Origin: Alphaproteobacteria bacterium | GTDB lineage: Bacteria > Pseudomonadota > Alphaproteobacteria > Sphingomonadales > Emcibacteraceae | DNA length: 64,000 nt | Direction of reading: 5' to 3' | Assembly: GCA_030428615.1 (NCBI GenBank) | Contig: JAUIDN010000003.1 | Span: 62,001-126,000 of the forward strand | Shown here: piece by piece, positions 8,175 to 17,403 of the stretch | How the letters are laid out: every line of letters begins with the position of its first letter | Position numbering within the stretch: the stretch's first letter is position 1 | Notes under the pieces: model-generated | Database searches by the model: none | What the model saw: the letters and a program-made list of their open reading frames with translations, nothing else | Told to the model about the DNA's origin: nothing | Position numbers and translations under genes: made by a program

Positions 8175-8741
8175 TCAAATTTCGTCTATAGAATTTCGTA
8201 ACATGGTGTTTTTCATCTTTTTAAAATGGCTAGGACTGAGGCCAGTTACTGATTTAAATTGATTGCTCAGATGAGCGAGACTGCTATAGCCAAGTTGGAA
8301 TGATATCTCTGTTAAGCTTAATTCATCATACACAAGCAATTCTTTCACCCGCTCTATTTTCTGATTGATAAAGTATTTTTCAACTGTGATACCTTCAACC
8401 GACGAAAATAATGTACTGAGATAGCTGTACTCGTATGCAATATTTTTTGATAAGTGGTCTGACAATCGTAAATCCAGAAGACCGTCTTGTTTTTGAACCA
8501 GTTCGATTATGAGCTTCTTAATATTTTCTATTAATCTACCTTTTTTATCACCAATGAGTTCAAATCCAAATGCCTCTATTTTTTCTCTAAAAAATTTAAG
8601 TTCAACGTCCGATAACATCATTTTGCCAAAATCTACCTCCCCAAGTGACACACGAGCTACCGGGGCATTCAATTCTGCGAGTTCGCTTTTAATGACATGG
8701 ATACATCGATCACAAACCATATTTTTTATATACAGTTTCAT
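8175..8741 (-). CDS. AraC-type regulator with N-terminal Cys-x-x-Cys metal-binding-like domain
   Basis: A 188-residue regulator. Residues 1-70 begin MKLYIKNMVCDRCIHVIKSEL, which resembles the GMTCxxC start of heavy-metal-associated domains. Residues 90-180 form an AraC helix-turn-helix (LTEISFQLGYSSLAHLSNQFKSVTGLSPSHFKK). It lacks the usual AraC ligand-binding cupin, so a metal ion bound at the two Cys is the likely signal. It sits next to the copper ATPase on the same strand, but the ATPase has its own promoter motif, so its targets cannot be read from the sequence. Confidence 0.8.
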   Translation of the reverse strand: MKLYIKNMVCDRCIHVIKSELAELNAPVARVSLGEVDFGKMMLSDVELKFFREKIEAFGFELIGDKKGRLIENIKKLIIELVQKQDGLLDLRLSDHLSKNIAYEYSYLSTLFSSVEGITVEKYFINQKIERVKELLVYDELSLTEISFQLGYSSLAHLSNQFKSVTGLSPSHFKKMKNTMLRNSIDEI

Positions 8742-8790
8742 ACGTTTGTCCTCTAAAACTAACCAGAAATAACATTTCGGGCATAGTTAT

Positions 8791-9144
8791 TTATTGAATA
8801 TCATATCTAACTTCTAACGCCACCGCGTCATCGGTTGGATTGCTCCACATCATACAATATCCATGTTCAATTGGTGCCGTAAACACGTCACTGCCCATAT
8901 TGGTCGGGTATTCTTCAACCGGAAAAACCACTTTTTCATCTTCATGATAATGAATGTTGAAATTCATCGTTTTAGAGCTTTTGAAAAAATATGTAAGATT
9001 CTGACCTGCATTCAGCTTCATGCAAACTTCATGTACTTTACCCGCTTCAATACTTGATAGATCAACTTTTTGTTCAGCTAAAGAATTTGAAGTTAAAAAC
9101 AGGGCTGGAAGAAAAATAAACAACTTTATATCGTTGTGCCTCAT
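8791..9144 (-). CDS. Small secreted protein of unknown function
   Basis: About 117 residues starting at MRHNDIK, chosen because GAGGAACAAAAAG precedes it. A longer start exists at 9174 without a ribosome site. The signal peptide ends NSLA near residue 23. The rest looks like a small beta-sandwich with two Cys, several His (NIHYHEDEK) and a terminal EVRYDIQ strand. It lies 49 bp upstream of the AraC-type gene on the same strand. A copper- or haem-binding role is possible from context but is not shown. Confidence 0.6.
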   Translation of the reverse strand: MRHNDIKLFIFLPALFLTSNSLAEQKVDLSSIEAGKVHEVCMKLNAGQNLTYFFKSSKTMNFNIHYHEDEKVVFPVEEYPTNMGSDVFTAPIEHGYCMMWSNPTDDAVALEVRYDIQ

Positions 9145-9244
9145 CTTTTTGTTCCTCATAAATAATATCATCATGGCTATAATCGTAGTTTCCTAAGCTA
9201 ATAGCAATTCAAAATGATCGCATGCAAAATAATTGCAATCTGCA

Positions 9245-9274
9245 TGAGGGATAACCGGCTCTTATGCGTATTAG
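9245..9274 (+). promoter_or_regulatory. ECF-sigma-type promoter motif (site 7), EamA-NhaA operon
   Basis: The plus strand reads TGAGGGA, 14 bases, GCGTATTAG, about 75 bp upstream of the first gene of the long operon 9346-16954. The final TATTAG is shared with site 4. The first base of the -10-like box is G here. Confidence 0.6.
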
Positions 9275-9345
9275 TTTTATTGGCGCGTTTAAAACTCTAA
9301 ATGTTGCCTTTTATATTGCAGTAAAAAAATCTAGCGGGACAAGTT

Positions 9346-10263
9346 ATGAATACCTCCAAATCCAATAGGAGTATGACTATCATGATGCAAATTATAATTG
9401 TGATGTTCTTATGGAGTATTTGTTTTCCAACAATAGTGTTAGGCCTGCCCTATGCACCCCATCTGACTTTTGCTGCTTTAAGAGCTCTTCTTGCCGGACT
9501 TGCTTTACTAATCCCTGCCTATTATTTAAACAAAAACCAACCCCAGGGGATAAAAATATGGCTTAAATTGGCAGGAATAGGCCTTGGTGCAACGACGCTA
9601 GGGTTTTACGGCATGTTTCATGCTTCGGAATTTGTATCCCCAGGCATAGCGACAGTCATCGCCAACACGCAACCGCTAATGGCCATGGTTCTAGCATTTA
9701 TTTTTTTAAATGAGCGCCTGGACTGGCGTGGAAAAATAGGTGTTTCTCTTGGATTTATTGGAATCGTCATCATTTCATTTCCATCACTGACGTTGAATGC
9801 AGACGGCAATTACAATATCGGCATTCTTTACATCATCCTCGCTGCAGTTGGAATAACAGTAAGTAATGTTCTAATACGTCATATCGCCGGACAGGTCGAC
9901 GCGTTAACCGCCATGGGTTGGCAACTTGTAATCGGTAGCTTTTTTCTTGGCCTTTTAGCACTATTTACAGAAAATATCACCGCCATAAACTGGAACGTTT
10001 CTTTTATCTCTAGTCTGCTTCTGCTCGCACTTCCCGGAACAGCTTTAGCATACTGGTTGTGGTTTCGTGTGTTGGAAAAGACAGATCTTACTCGTGCAAA
10101 TTCCTTCAGTTTTCTTGTACCGATCTTTGGATTGGCGATGGGAGTAATATTCTATCAAGAACACATTCAACTAACCGCCTTTATTGGAATTAGTTTCACA
10201 ATTATTGGCATAATTTTCGTTAATTTACCAAGGCGGAACCTAACTACTATAAACAGGAGATAA
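9346..10263 (+). CDS. EamA/DMT-family inner-membrane transporter
   Basis: A 305-residue protein with ten predicted membrane helices arranged as two EamA repeats. The first includes FAALRALLAGLALL and ATVIANTQPLMAMVLAFIFLNE; the second includes LPGTALAYWLWFRVLEKTD and FSFLVPIFGLAMGVIFYQE. Members move metabolites or amino acids across the inner membrane. The substrate cannot be told. It heads a tightly packed operon behind an ECF-type promoter motif. Confidence 0.85.
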   Translation: MNTSKSNRSMTIMMQIIIVMFLWSICFPTIVLGLPYAPHLTFAALRALLAGLALLIPAYYLNKNQPQGIKIWLKLAGIGLGATTLGFYGMFHASEFVSPGIATVIANTQPLMAMVLAFIFLNERLDWRGKIGVSLGFIGIVIISFPSLTLNADGNYNIGILYIILAAVGITVSNVLIRHIAGQVDALTAMGWQLVIGSFFLGLLALFTENITAINWNVSFISSLLLLALPGTALAYWLWFRVLEKTDLTRANSFSFLVPIFGLAMGVIFYQEHIQLTAFIGISFTIIGIIFVNLPRRNLTTINRR

Positions 10264-10265
10264 TT

Positions 10266-10526
10266 ATGGATCAAAATCATGAACATTATCATAGGCCGGA
10301 ACCAAAGGAAAAATGGTGGAAAACTCCAAACGGCATTGTCATTATTTTTTTCTTTTTGGCATTAGGTTATTTCCTTATTACTGAGCATGGCGCTCATATG
10401 TTGCCGTATCTGCCTTGGATCATTCTTCTAATATGCCCATTTATGCATTTTTTCATGCACGGAAGTCATGGAGAGCACGGTGGCCACCAAGACCACAATC
10501 ATTCGAACACTGATAAGGATGAATAG
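10266..10526 (+). CDS. DUF2933 small membrane protein
   Basis: An 86-residue protein with His-rich ends (HEHYHRPEPK at the start, HGSHGEHGGHQDHNHS at the end) around two hydrophobic helices with ALGYFLITEHGAHMLPYLPW between them. This pattern is that of DUF2933, found near metal-resistance genes. The AGGAG ribosome site falls at the end of the preceding gene, 2 bp away. The His clusters could bind metal at the membrane. Confidence 0.82.
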   Translation: MDQNHEHYHRPEPKEKWWKTPNGIVIIFFFLALGYFLITEHGAHMLPYLPWIILLICPFMHFFMHGSHGEHGGHQDHNHSNTDKDE

Positions 10527-10529
10527 ATC

Positions 10530-11186
10530 ATGGAAGACGCAACTCAATCATACGGATTATGGTCATTGGTGATCCTTAACTCACTCATTTTCATCATTTT
10601 TGCTTTTAGCTTTGCCAAACCGCAAACCAAGACAGATTGGCGCTCATTTAGTGCGTTTTCGGCATTTCTCGTGGCGCTCTTTACTGAAATGTATGGCTTT
10701 CCTCTTACTATTTACTTGATGTCGGGCTGGCTCGCGGAAAAGTATCCGGGAGTAGATTTTCTCGTTCACGAAAATGGTCATTTATGGCACACGATTTTTG
10801 GTTTTGAGGGAAATGCCCATTTTGATCCTATGCATCTAGCAAGCTTTGTTTTTATCGGCGCCGGGTTCTGGATATTATCCTCGGCATGGTCGGTACTTTA
10901 TAAAGCTCAAAGTACTGGAAAATTAGCCGTTACTGGTCTCTATGCTAAAATTCGACATCCCCAATACATTGGTTTCATCGCAATTATGTTTGGCTTTTTG
11001 CTCCAATGGCCAACAATTCCAACATTAGTGCTGTTTCCGATCTTGTCATACATGTACATCCGTTTAGCAAGAAAAGAGGAGGCCGATGCGCGAAAGCAGT
11101 TTGGTGATGCCTATGACGCTTATGAAGCCAAAGTTCCGGGCTTTATCCCTAATTTTTCCAACCCTATGACTGAAAGTGGTTCATAG
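10530..11186 (+). CDS. Membrane methyltransferase of the isoprenylcysteine/phospholipid methyltransferase type
   Basis: A 218-residue membrane protein with about five helices. The C-terminal part has the conserved SAM-binding pattern of this family: GLYAKIRHPQYIGFI followed by RLARKEEADARKQFGDAY. In bacteria such proteins methylate lipids or protein cysteines. They are often found beside DUF2933 and metal-efflux genes, as here. The target is unknown. Confidence 0.8.
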   Translation: MEDATQSYGLWSLVILNSLIFIIFAFSFAKPQTKTDWRSFSAFSAFLVALFTEMYGFPLTIYLMSGWLAEKYPGVDFLVHENGHLWHTIFGFEGNAHFDPMHLASFVFIGAGFWILSSAWSVLYKAQSTGKLAVTGLYAKIRHPQYIGFIAIMFGFLLQWPTIPTLVLFPILSYMYIRLARKEEADARKQFGDAYDAYEAKVPGFIPNFSNPMTESGS

Positions 11187-11206
11187 ATTTTGGACGGAGA
11201 TGATAG

Positions 11207-12403
11207 GTGCGAAAACGTAAATTTATTATAACCGGAAAAGTCGCAAGTGCAGAACAATGGGCAAGCTTCATGATGATTGGGGCACTCGGACTGGCATTGT
11301 TCATGGTCAACTCCTCATTACAATCGCTTTATGATCTGATCCATCATACCCCTGTCTCAATTAGTTTCGGTGATTTCATTGAATCAAAACCGTTAGTCGT
11401 CTGGATCAACGAAGGTTTAATGGCTTTCTTTTTCTTAGCCGTTACTCTTGAACTAAAAAGAGAAATAAGAGAGGGTCATCTCTGCAACACGCAACAAATG
11501 TTATTGCCCGCTTTTGCAGCACTAGGTGGCATGGTGGTTCCAATTGGTATCTATCTTTTTATTAACCGCGATTATCCTGAATTTTTACAGGGATGGGCTA
11601 TTCCCTCAGCTACTGATATTGCCCTGAGTCTTGGCATACTTTCCTTACTTGGCAAACGCGTTCCTATCGAGCTTAAATTATTTCTCGCAGCATTAGCCAT
11701 ATTCGATGATCTTGGAGGAATAATAATCATCGCATTTTTCTACGGCTCCCAATTAACGCTGAGTATTTTCGTAGCCTCGATGCTGATCATTGCATTATTA
11801 TTTCTGTTAAATCATTTCAGTGTTAACCACGCCTCCATTTATATTGTTTTGGGCATCTTTTTATGGGTAGTTCTCCAAGAATCTGGAGTTCACCCGACTA
11901 TGGCAGGTGTAGTAGTAGGACTATCTCTGCCGTTAAAGGTCAAGAATGATAGTTCCTATATTCCGTTAAAATTCGTTGAAGATGGACTACATCCTTGGGT
12001 AGCCTTCTTTATCGTCCCATTATTTACCTTTTTTAACGCTGGGATAGTATTAACAGATATAAGTTTACTGCAATTGGGATCGTCTGTGTCATTAGGCATC
12101 ATTCTCGGATTGTTTATTGGAAAGCCCCTTGGAATTTTTAGCTTCGCATTTTTAGCTCATCGTTTGGGCCTTGCCAGCGTCGCAGAACATATAAATTGGA
12201 AGTTGATATTTGGCGTAGCCATGCTTGGCGGTATTGGCTTCACGATGGGGCTATTTTTAAATACTCTTGCTTTCCCAAATAACGGCAATTTGGAGATTAG
12301 CAGACTAGCAATTCTCATTGGGTCGTTGTGTTCAGCGGTTTTAGGAATTGTCTGGCTGCATCACCACCTGCCCCGAATTCAATACGCTCCAGAAACAAAT
12401 TAA
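11207..12403 (+). CDS. nhaA: Na+/H+ antiporter NhaA
   Basis: A 398-residue antiporter with about twelve helices. The ion-binding Asp pair is present in LAIFDDLGGI, together with the SATDIALSLGIL and ESGVHPTMAGVVVGL signature segments. The start is a GTG at 11207 after GGACGGAG. It exchanges sodium for protons to hold pH and salt balance. In this operon it may offset proton load from metal efflux; that is inference. Confidence 0.9.
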   Translation: MRKRKFIITGKVASAEQWASFMMIGALGLALFMVNSSLQSLYDLIHHTPVSISFGDFIESKPLVVWINEGLMAFFFLAVTLELKREIREGHLCNTQQMLLPAFAALGGMVVPIGIYLFINRDYPEFLQGWAIPSATDIALSLGILSLLGKRVPIELKLFLAALAIFDDLGGIIIIAFFYGSQLTLSIFVASMLIIALLFLLNHFSVNHASIYIVLGIFLWVVLQESGVHPTMAGVVVGLSLPLKVKNDSSYIPLKFVEDGLHPWVAFFIVPLFTFFNAGIVLTDISLLQLGSSVSLGIILGLFIGKPLGIFSFAFLAHRLGLASVAEHINWKLIFGVAMLGGIGFTMGLFLNTLAFPNNGNLEISRLAILIGSLCSAVLGIVWLHHHLPRIQYAPETN

Positions 12404-12428
12404 TGCCGACCAAATTGAGGATTTTGAA

Positions 12429-13796
12429 ATGAAATTAACGTTTTTAGGCGCAACACAAACAGTAACAGGATCAAAATACCTTGTTGAAGCTGATGACAAA
12501 AGAGTGATGATTGATTGTGGGCTATTTCAAGGATACAAAAATTTGCGTCTTCGAAATTGGGAAAAAATTCCGATAGACCCAAGAAGCATTGACGCGCTGA
12601 TATTAACCCACGCCCACTTAGATCACAGTGGATATATTCCGAAACTCGTAAAGTCGGGCTTTAAAGGTCCAATTTATTGTTCAAGCGCAACTTTCGATCT
12701 TTGTAAAATATTACTTCCTGACAGCGGTCACATTCAAGAAGCTGACGCTAGGCGTGCAAATCGCTATGGATATAGCAAGCACAAACCCGCCGCACCCCTT
12801 TATAGTGAAAAAGACGCGCGTGACACTTTTGATTTGTTTAAGACTGTAGATTTTGAAAGGAAGGTAGAATTACCTGGGGGGATTTCTTTTAGCCTTCACA
12901 ATGCTGGTCACATACTGGGAGCTTCCTTTATTCGTTTATCCAGTTCAAAAGGCACATCCATTCTATTTTCGGGTGATTTAGGCCGCCAACACGATCCGAT
13001 AATGAAGGATCCTGCCAAAATTTCCAGTTGTGATTATCTGGTTGTAGAATCAACTTATGGAAACCGATTGCATGATGAAACAGCACCTATCGAGACACTT
13101 GCAAGAATAATTAGAGAAACAGCTGAAAAAGGAGGCACAATAGTTATTCCCGCTTTCGCTGTTGGTAGGGCACAATCTCTATTGTTCTACATAAATAAGT
13201 TAAAGTCAGAAAATAGGATTTTTGATAGCATTCCTGTATATCTCGACAGTCCGATGGCAATAAATGCCTCAAAATTAATGTGTCATCACATTAAAGACCA
13301 TAAACTCGATCCCAATACCTGCCGAAACATGTGCGACATCGCGACATATACAAGAACAGTTGAACAATCGAAAGCTATATACAGCGAGAATATTAACATT
13401 CCTAAAATAATAATATCCGCGAGCGGCATGGCTACTGGAGGTCGTGTATTACATCATTTGAAAAATTACATTGGAGATAGAAGAAACACAATTCTTCTCG
13501 CGGGGTTCCAAGCAAACGGAACGAGAGGTGACCGTTTGGCAAAAGGAGAGCAAAATGTCAAAATTCACGGTCAGAATTGGCCTGTAAAAGCGCGAATTGA
13601 AATACTCGATAGTATGTCCGCACACGCAGATTACAAAGAAATTCTTTCATGGCTAAGAGATTTAAAGACCCCACCTCAAAAGACATTTGTCGTTCACGGC
13701 GAACTTTCAGCTTCGCAGAAAATGAGTGAACACATTGAGGGCTATCTTAACTGGAATACTACGATACCCGAGCATGGACAGGTGGAATTATTATGA
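12429..13796 (+). CDS. Metallo-beta-lactamase-fold RNase with beta-CASP domain
   Basis: A 455-residue protein starting MKLTFLGATQTVTGS at 12429. An upstream in-frame ATG at 12348 would put 27 unlikely residues in front, inside nhaA. The zinc site HAHLDH, GHILGAS, SGDLG and a late His (FVVHGE) are in order. The beta-CASP insert (VPAFAVGRAQ-like, SPMA, ISASGMATGGR) makes it a nucleic-acid hydrolase of the CPSF/YSH1 type. It is the fifth gene of the operon and overlaps the next start by 4 bp. Confidence 0.88.
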   Translation: MKLTFLGATQTVTGSKYLVEADDKRVMIDCGLFQGYKNLRLRNWEKIPIDPRSIDALILTHAHLDHSGYIPKLVKSGFKGPIYCSSATFDLCKILLPDSGHIQEADARRANRYGYSKHKPAAPLYSEKDARDTFDLFKTVDFERKVELPGGISFSLHNAGHILGASFIRLSSSKGTSILFSGDLGRQHDPIMKDPAKISSCDYLVVESTYGNRLHDETAPIETLARIIRETAEKGGTIVIPAFAVGRAQSLLFYINKLKSENRIFDSIPVYLDSPMAINASKLMCHHIKDHKLDPNTCRNMCDIATYTRTVEQSKAIYSENINIPKIIISASGMATGGRVLHHLKNYIGDRRNTILLAGFQANGTRGDRLAKGEQNVKIHGQNWPVKARIEILDSMSAHADYKEILSWLRDLKTPPQKTFVVHGELSASQKMSEHIEGYLNWNTTIPEHGQVELL

Positions 13797-15313
13797 TTGA
13801 GAAAAGTAAGTCTCGCTCTAAATTAATCCTGCGTAACCTAGGAATAAATACATACAAAGAAGCAGTCATATATATGCGCGAAGACTGCCATGTTTGCAAA
13901 GCTGAGGGATTTGAAGTTCAGGCGCGGGTACAGGTCTCTAATTTGCGCAATAGTGTAATAGCGACATTGAACGTTATTAAGTCTAATCTTTTACAGCAAG
14001 GCGAAGTTGGATTATCAGAATATGCAATTGAGAAATTAGCAGCTCGCGGGGGTGAAGAACTTTTTATTTGTCACCCAGGAACAATTGCATCTCTAAGTGA
14101 TATGCGCTCTAAAATATATGGTAATTCACTCAATAAATCGCAATTTAGCGTGATTATAGATGATATAGTGAATGGGCAGTATTCAGACATACATATTTCA
14201 TCCTTCCTGACGGCTTGCGCAGGAGGCCGTCTTAACAAACAGGAGATTTTAAACCTCACTGAAGCAATGATCGAAAGTGGAGACCGACTAGAATGGGGAA
14301 AAGAGTTGGTTGTTGATAAACACTGTGTGGGAGGTCTTCCAGGCAATAGAACAACTCCAATCGTAGTTGCGATAGTTTCAGCATTTGGTTTAACCATGCC
14401 AAAAACTTCATCTCGCGCTATAACGTCCCCTGCTGGAACAGCAGATACGATGGAAGTTCTGGCACCAGTAGATCTCGATGTTTCAAAATTGCGGCGTGTC
14501 GTTGAAAAAGAGAACGGCTGCATTGTTTGGGGCGGCTCCGTATCATTGAGCCCCGCTGATGATTTACTCATTAGGGTGGAAAAGGCACTCGATTTAGACA
14601 GCGAAGGTCAATTAATTGCCTCTGTTCTCTCAAAAAAAATAGCTGCAGGCTCGTCTCACGTCCTAATTGATATTCCCGTTGGACCAACAGCCAAAGTACG
14701 TTCAACAGAGATGGCGGACGAACTATCACGTCACCTAGAATATACAGGAACCGCTTTGGGATTAAACGTAAGAGCTCACACAAGCGATGGGCGGCAACCT
14801 ATAGGAAATGGTATTGGTCCTGCACTGGAAGCTAGAGATTTAGTAAAGGTACTCCAGAACAAAAAAGATGCTCCCAAGGATCTTCGGGAAAGAGCATTAG
14901 ATCTCGCCGGATTAACTCTCGAATTTTCTTCAAAAGTTCAGAATGGCGCTGGACGAGAGATAGCAGAAAATATTTTAGTCACCGACAAAGCCTGGGAAAA
15001 ATTTCAATCAATATGCGAGGCACAAGGTGGGCAGAAAGAAATACCGGTTGCTCAATATACGCGGTCAATAGAAGCCTCTAATCTGGGTAACGTATCGAAT
15101 ATAGACAATCGCCGAATAGCGAAAGCTGCAAAACTTGCAGGAGCTCCAAATGAGCCAGTAGCAGGTATTGATCTTCATGTTAATTTGGGGAGCAAGGTCG
15201 ATATTGGGCAACCTATTTTCACCGTACATTCAAGTTCTGTCGGAGAACTTGAATACGCCATATCCTACATAAAATCACAAGAAGACATAATTAGTATAAA
15301 AGGAGGTAGTTGA
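13793..15313 (+). CDS. Thymidine/AMP phosphorylase-type enzyme, long form
   Basis: A 506-residue member of the nucleoside-phosphorylase II family in its long form (archaeal AMP phosphorylase/putative thymidine phosphorylase). An extra N-terminal domain (1-90) precedes DKHCVGGLPGNRTTPIVVAI, the SRAITSPAGTADTMEVL phosphate loop and a lysine-rich segment. It would release a base from a nucleotide or nucleoside with phosphate. Lying next to PRPP synthetase, it suggests salvage of RNA breakdown products, perhaps from the RNase upstream. Whether the substrate is AMP or thymidine cannot be settled here. Confidence 0.82.
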   Translation: MIEKSKSRSKLILRNLGINTYKEAVIYMREDCHVCKAEGFEVQARVQVSNLRNSVIATLNVIKSNLLQQGEVGLSEYAIEKLAARGGEELFICHPGTIASLSDMRSKIYGNSLNKSQFSVIIDDIVNGQYSDIHISSFLTACAGGRLNKQEILNLTEAMIESGDRLEWGKELVVDKHCVGGLPGNRTTPIVVAIVSAFGLTMPKTSSRAITSPAGTADTMEVLAPVDLDVSKLRRVVEKENGCIVWGGSVSLSPADDLLIRVEKALDLDSEGQLIASVLSKKIAAGSSHVLIDIPVGPTAKVRSTEMADELSRHLEYTGTALGLNVRAHTSDGRQPIGNGIGPALEARDLVKVLQNKKDAPKDLRERALDLAGLTLEFSSKVQNGAGREIAENILVTDKAWEKFQSICEAQGGQKEIPVAQYTRSIEASNLGNVSNIDNRRIAKAAKLAGAPNEPVAGIDLHVNLGSKVDIGQPIFTVHSSSVGELEYAISYIKSQEDIISIKGGS

Positions 15314-16191
15314 TGAGCATATTGTTTTCGTTTCCTAATAACGATGTCTTAGCATTTCAGTTGTTGAGTTACACAGAGATGGAGCAAGGATCGATTAATA
15401 TTCACCGCTTTCCTGATGGCGAAAGTAACATTCAAATCAACTCGCCTGTAAACGAAAAGCACGTATTCTTACTCTGTAGCCTTGATCACCCTGACGACAA
15501 AGCGATGCTACTCTTATTCTTTGCACAAACAGTCAAAGATTATGGAGCTCTGTCTGTTACTTTAATTGCGCCTTATTTAGGTTACATGCGACAGGACAAA
15601 CGATTCCACGAAGGCGAAGCTATTACATCGAATATTTTTGCGACATTTCTCTCGGATAATTTTGATAGGATTATAACAGTGGATCCTCATCTACATCGAC
15701 ATAAATCAATGAGCGAAATTTATACCATTCCGGCAGTTGTCGTTCATGCCGCCGATGCCATTGTTGATTGGATTATCGATAACATTAGTAACCCAGTCTT
15801 GATTGGGCCAGATGAAGAAAGCGATCAATGGGTTTCCGAAGTTGCACAGAAAATCAGAGCCCCTTACATAGTCCTTACCAAAGTTCGAAGTGGCGACAAA
15901 AAGGTAGATGTTTCTGTGCCCGATGTTGAAAAGTACAATGGTCACACCCCTGTTTTGCTAGACGACATTATATCGACAGCTCGTACAATGGCAGAGACTG
16001 TGAAACATTTACGAAGAGCTGGAATGAAACCACCGATTTGTATAGGTGTACACGCCGTTTTTGCAGAAGATGGATACGAAACTCTAAGAAAATCCGGTGT
16101 TGAAAAAATCGTATCATGCAATTCCATCTTGCACGAAACCAATAAAATTGACCTCAGCAAAAAAATTATCGAACAACTATTAGATAGGTGA
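15313..16191 (+). CDS. prs: Ribose-phosphate pyrophosphokinase (PRPP synthetase)
   Basis: About 292 residues from MSILFSF at 15313. AGGAGG precedes this ATG, which overlaps the preceding stop by one base. Features are RFPDGES, the ATP/Mg site YLGYMRQDKRF, the TVDPHLHRH loop and the PRPP signature VLLDDIISTARTM. It makes PRPP from ribose 5-phosphate and ATP. It is divergent and slightly short relative to housekeeping Prs, and is probably an island-borne second copy. Confidence 0.88.
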   Translation: MSILFSFPNNDVLAFQLLSYTEMEQGSINIHRFPDGESNIQINSPVNEKHVFLLCSLDHPDDKAMLLLFFAQTVKDYGALSVTLIAPYLGYMRQDKRFHEGEAITSNIFATFLSDNFDRIITVDPHLHRHKSMSEIYTIPAVVVHAADAIVDWIIDNISNPVLIGPDEESDQWVSEVAQKIRAPYIVLTKVRSGDKKVDVSVPDVEKYNGHTPVLLDDIISTARTMAETVKHLRRAGMKPPICIGVHAVFAEDGYETLRKSGVEKIVSCNSILHETNKIDLSKKIIEQLLDR

Positions 16192-16194
16192 AGA

Positions 16195-16677
16195 ATGAAC
16201 CAAGTAAAATTACAGGACGACATTTTTAGGCGCTATATCAAATTCGCACGGAACTATTTAATTTCAATAGCGGTTTTGAATGCAATTTGGGAAACTCTTC
16301 ACATGCCATTATACGAAATTTGGTATCAAGGTACATGGCCCATAATAATTTATTCTGGTGTCCATTGCACCATAGGTGATGTATTCATAGGACTTACTAG
16401 TTTTATCTTAGCGACAATTTTTATCAGATTTAACGTAATGTCGCGCAACACATATTTGGCACTCGTAATATTAACTACAATATTTGCCGTATCCTACACA
16501 ATTTACAGTGAATGGTTGAATATATATTTGCGTGGCGGTTGGGCATACAATGAATTAATGCCCATACTTCCAATAGCTAATTTTCAATTGGGAGTCAGTC
16601 CACTCCTACAATGGGTGGTTATACCTTTCTTAGCTTTCTGGTGGGCTGATAAAAAAGCCACTTTATTCCGATATTGA
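16195..16677 (+). CDS. Conserved membrane protein of unknown function
   Basis: A 160-residue protein with four strongly hydrophobic stretches (about 22-38, 50-75, 82-102, 130-152) and conserved-looking polar pairs (WETLHMPLYE near the first helix, HCTIGD between the first two). It is 3 bp downstream of the PRPP synthetase gene, so belongs to the same operon. No function recognised. Confidence 0.65.
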   Translation: MNQVKLQDDIFRRYIKFARNYLISIAVLNAIWETLHMPLYEIWYQGTWPIIIYSGVHCTIGDVFIGLTSFILATIFIRFNVMSRNTYLALVILTTIFAVSYTIYSEWLNIYLRGGWAYNELMPILPIANFQLGVSPLLQWVVIPFLAFWWADKKATLFRY

Positions 16678-16696
16678 TTGATAAAAGGAGATTATT

Positions 16697-16954
16697 ATGA
16701 AATTACACGAAATTAAATTCGGATTGGCAGCAGCAATATCGATTGCCATTCTTTGGATCATTTGCAGCTTAATTGTCTGGCTAAGTCCAGGTATGTCGAT
16801 GGAAATGTCAGGCCATATGGTGCACAGTGATTTGTCGCAAATGCAGTGGCAATTATCATTATCGGGCATAATAATTGGCCTAATAATTTGGTCGTTATTT
16901 GCAGGAATAATCGGATGGTTGATTGCTACAGTATACAATAAGCTGACATCTTAA
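16697..16954 (+). CDS. DUF5676 small membrane protein
   Basis: An 85-residue protein with two membrane helices separated by a Met/His-rich loop (SPGMSMEMSGHMVHSD), matching the DUF5676 pattern. AAAGGAG precedes the ATG. It is the last gene of the long operon that starts at 9346. The Met/His loop suggests soft-metal contact. Confidence 0.72.
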   Translation: MKLHEIKFGLAAAISIAILWIICSLIVWLSPGMSMEMSGHMVHSDLSQMQWQLSLSGIIIGLIIWSLFAGIIGWLIATVYNKLTS

Positions 16955-17067
16955 TATTAAATTTGGATATTGACCTATATCAAGGAAAATCAGATCCGAT
17001 TCCTATATTTAAAACTAACAGATAAATTTGAAAATATATCTGTAGTAATTAATAGGTAACACTCTAT

Positions 17068-17403
17068 ATGCTAGTTGTAAGACACAAGTTATTCTCTGCT
17101 CTTTTGTTAATAATGCTTATTATCAGTCAAACGATAACCATATCATATTCTAATGCTTGTGATGTTGAGATGTATCAAATGAGTATGAACAAAATTGAAA
17201 TGAGCAACATGAGCGACGACCAGAATGATTGTTGCGATAATTACGCTTGTACGATGAATTGTAACTATTCTAACGGTGTATTATTTAGTAATATTACATC
17301 TACTGAAGTTCTTCAAACTTCAGTTCAAAAATATACTCTGTTTAATTCCCTGTCCTCACATCGGCTACCCTCCTCTTTATTTCGGCCTCCAATTTTAGGA
17401 TAA
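17068..17403 (+). CDS. Small secreted Cys/Met-rich protein
   Basis: A 111-residue protein with an N-terminal hydrophobic signal (about 8-28) and a mature part rich in Met and Cys (MYQMSMNKIEMSNMSDD, NDCCDNYACTMNC). The tail reads SLSSHRLPSSLFRPP. This layout resembles CopL-like and similar metal-resistance leader proteins. The partial gene at 1-146 has the same design. No ECF-type motif was found just upstream. Function is inferred from composition only. Confidence 0.55.
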   Translation: MLVVRHKLFSALLLIMLIISQTITISYSNACDVEMYQMSMNKIEMSNMSDDQNDCCDNYACTMNCNYSNGVLFSNITSTEVLQTSVQKYTLFNSLSSHRLPSSLFRPPILG

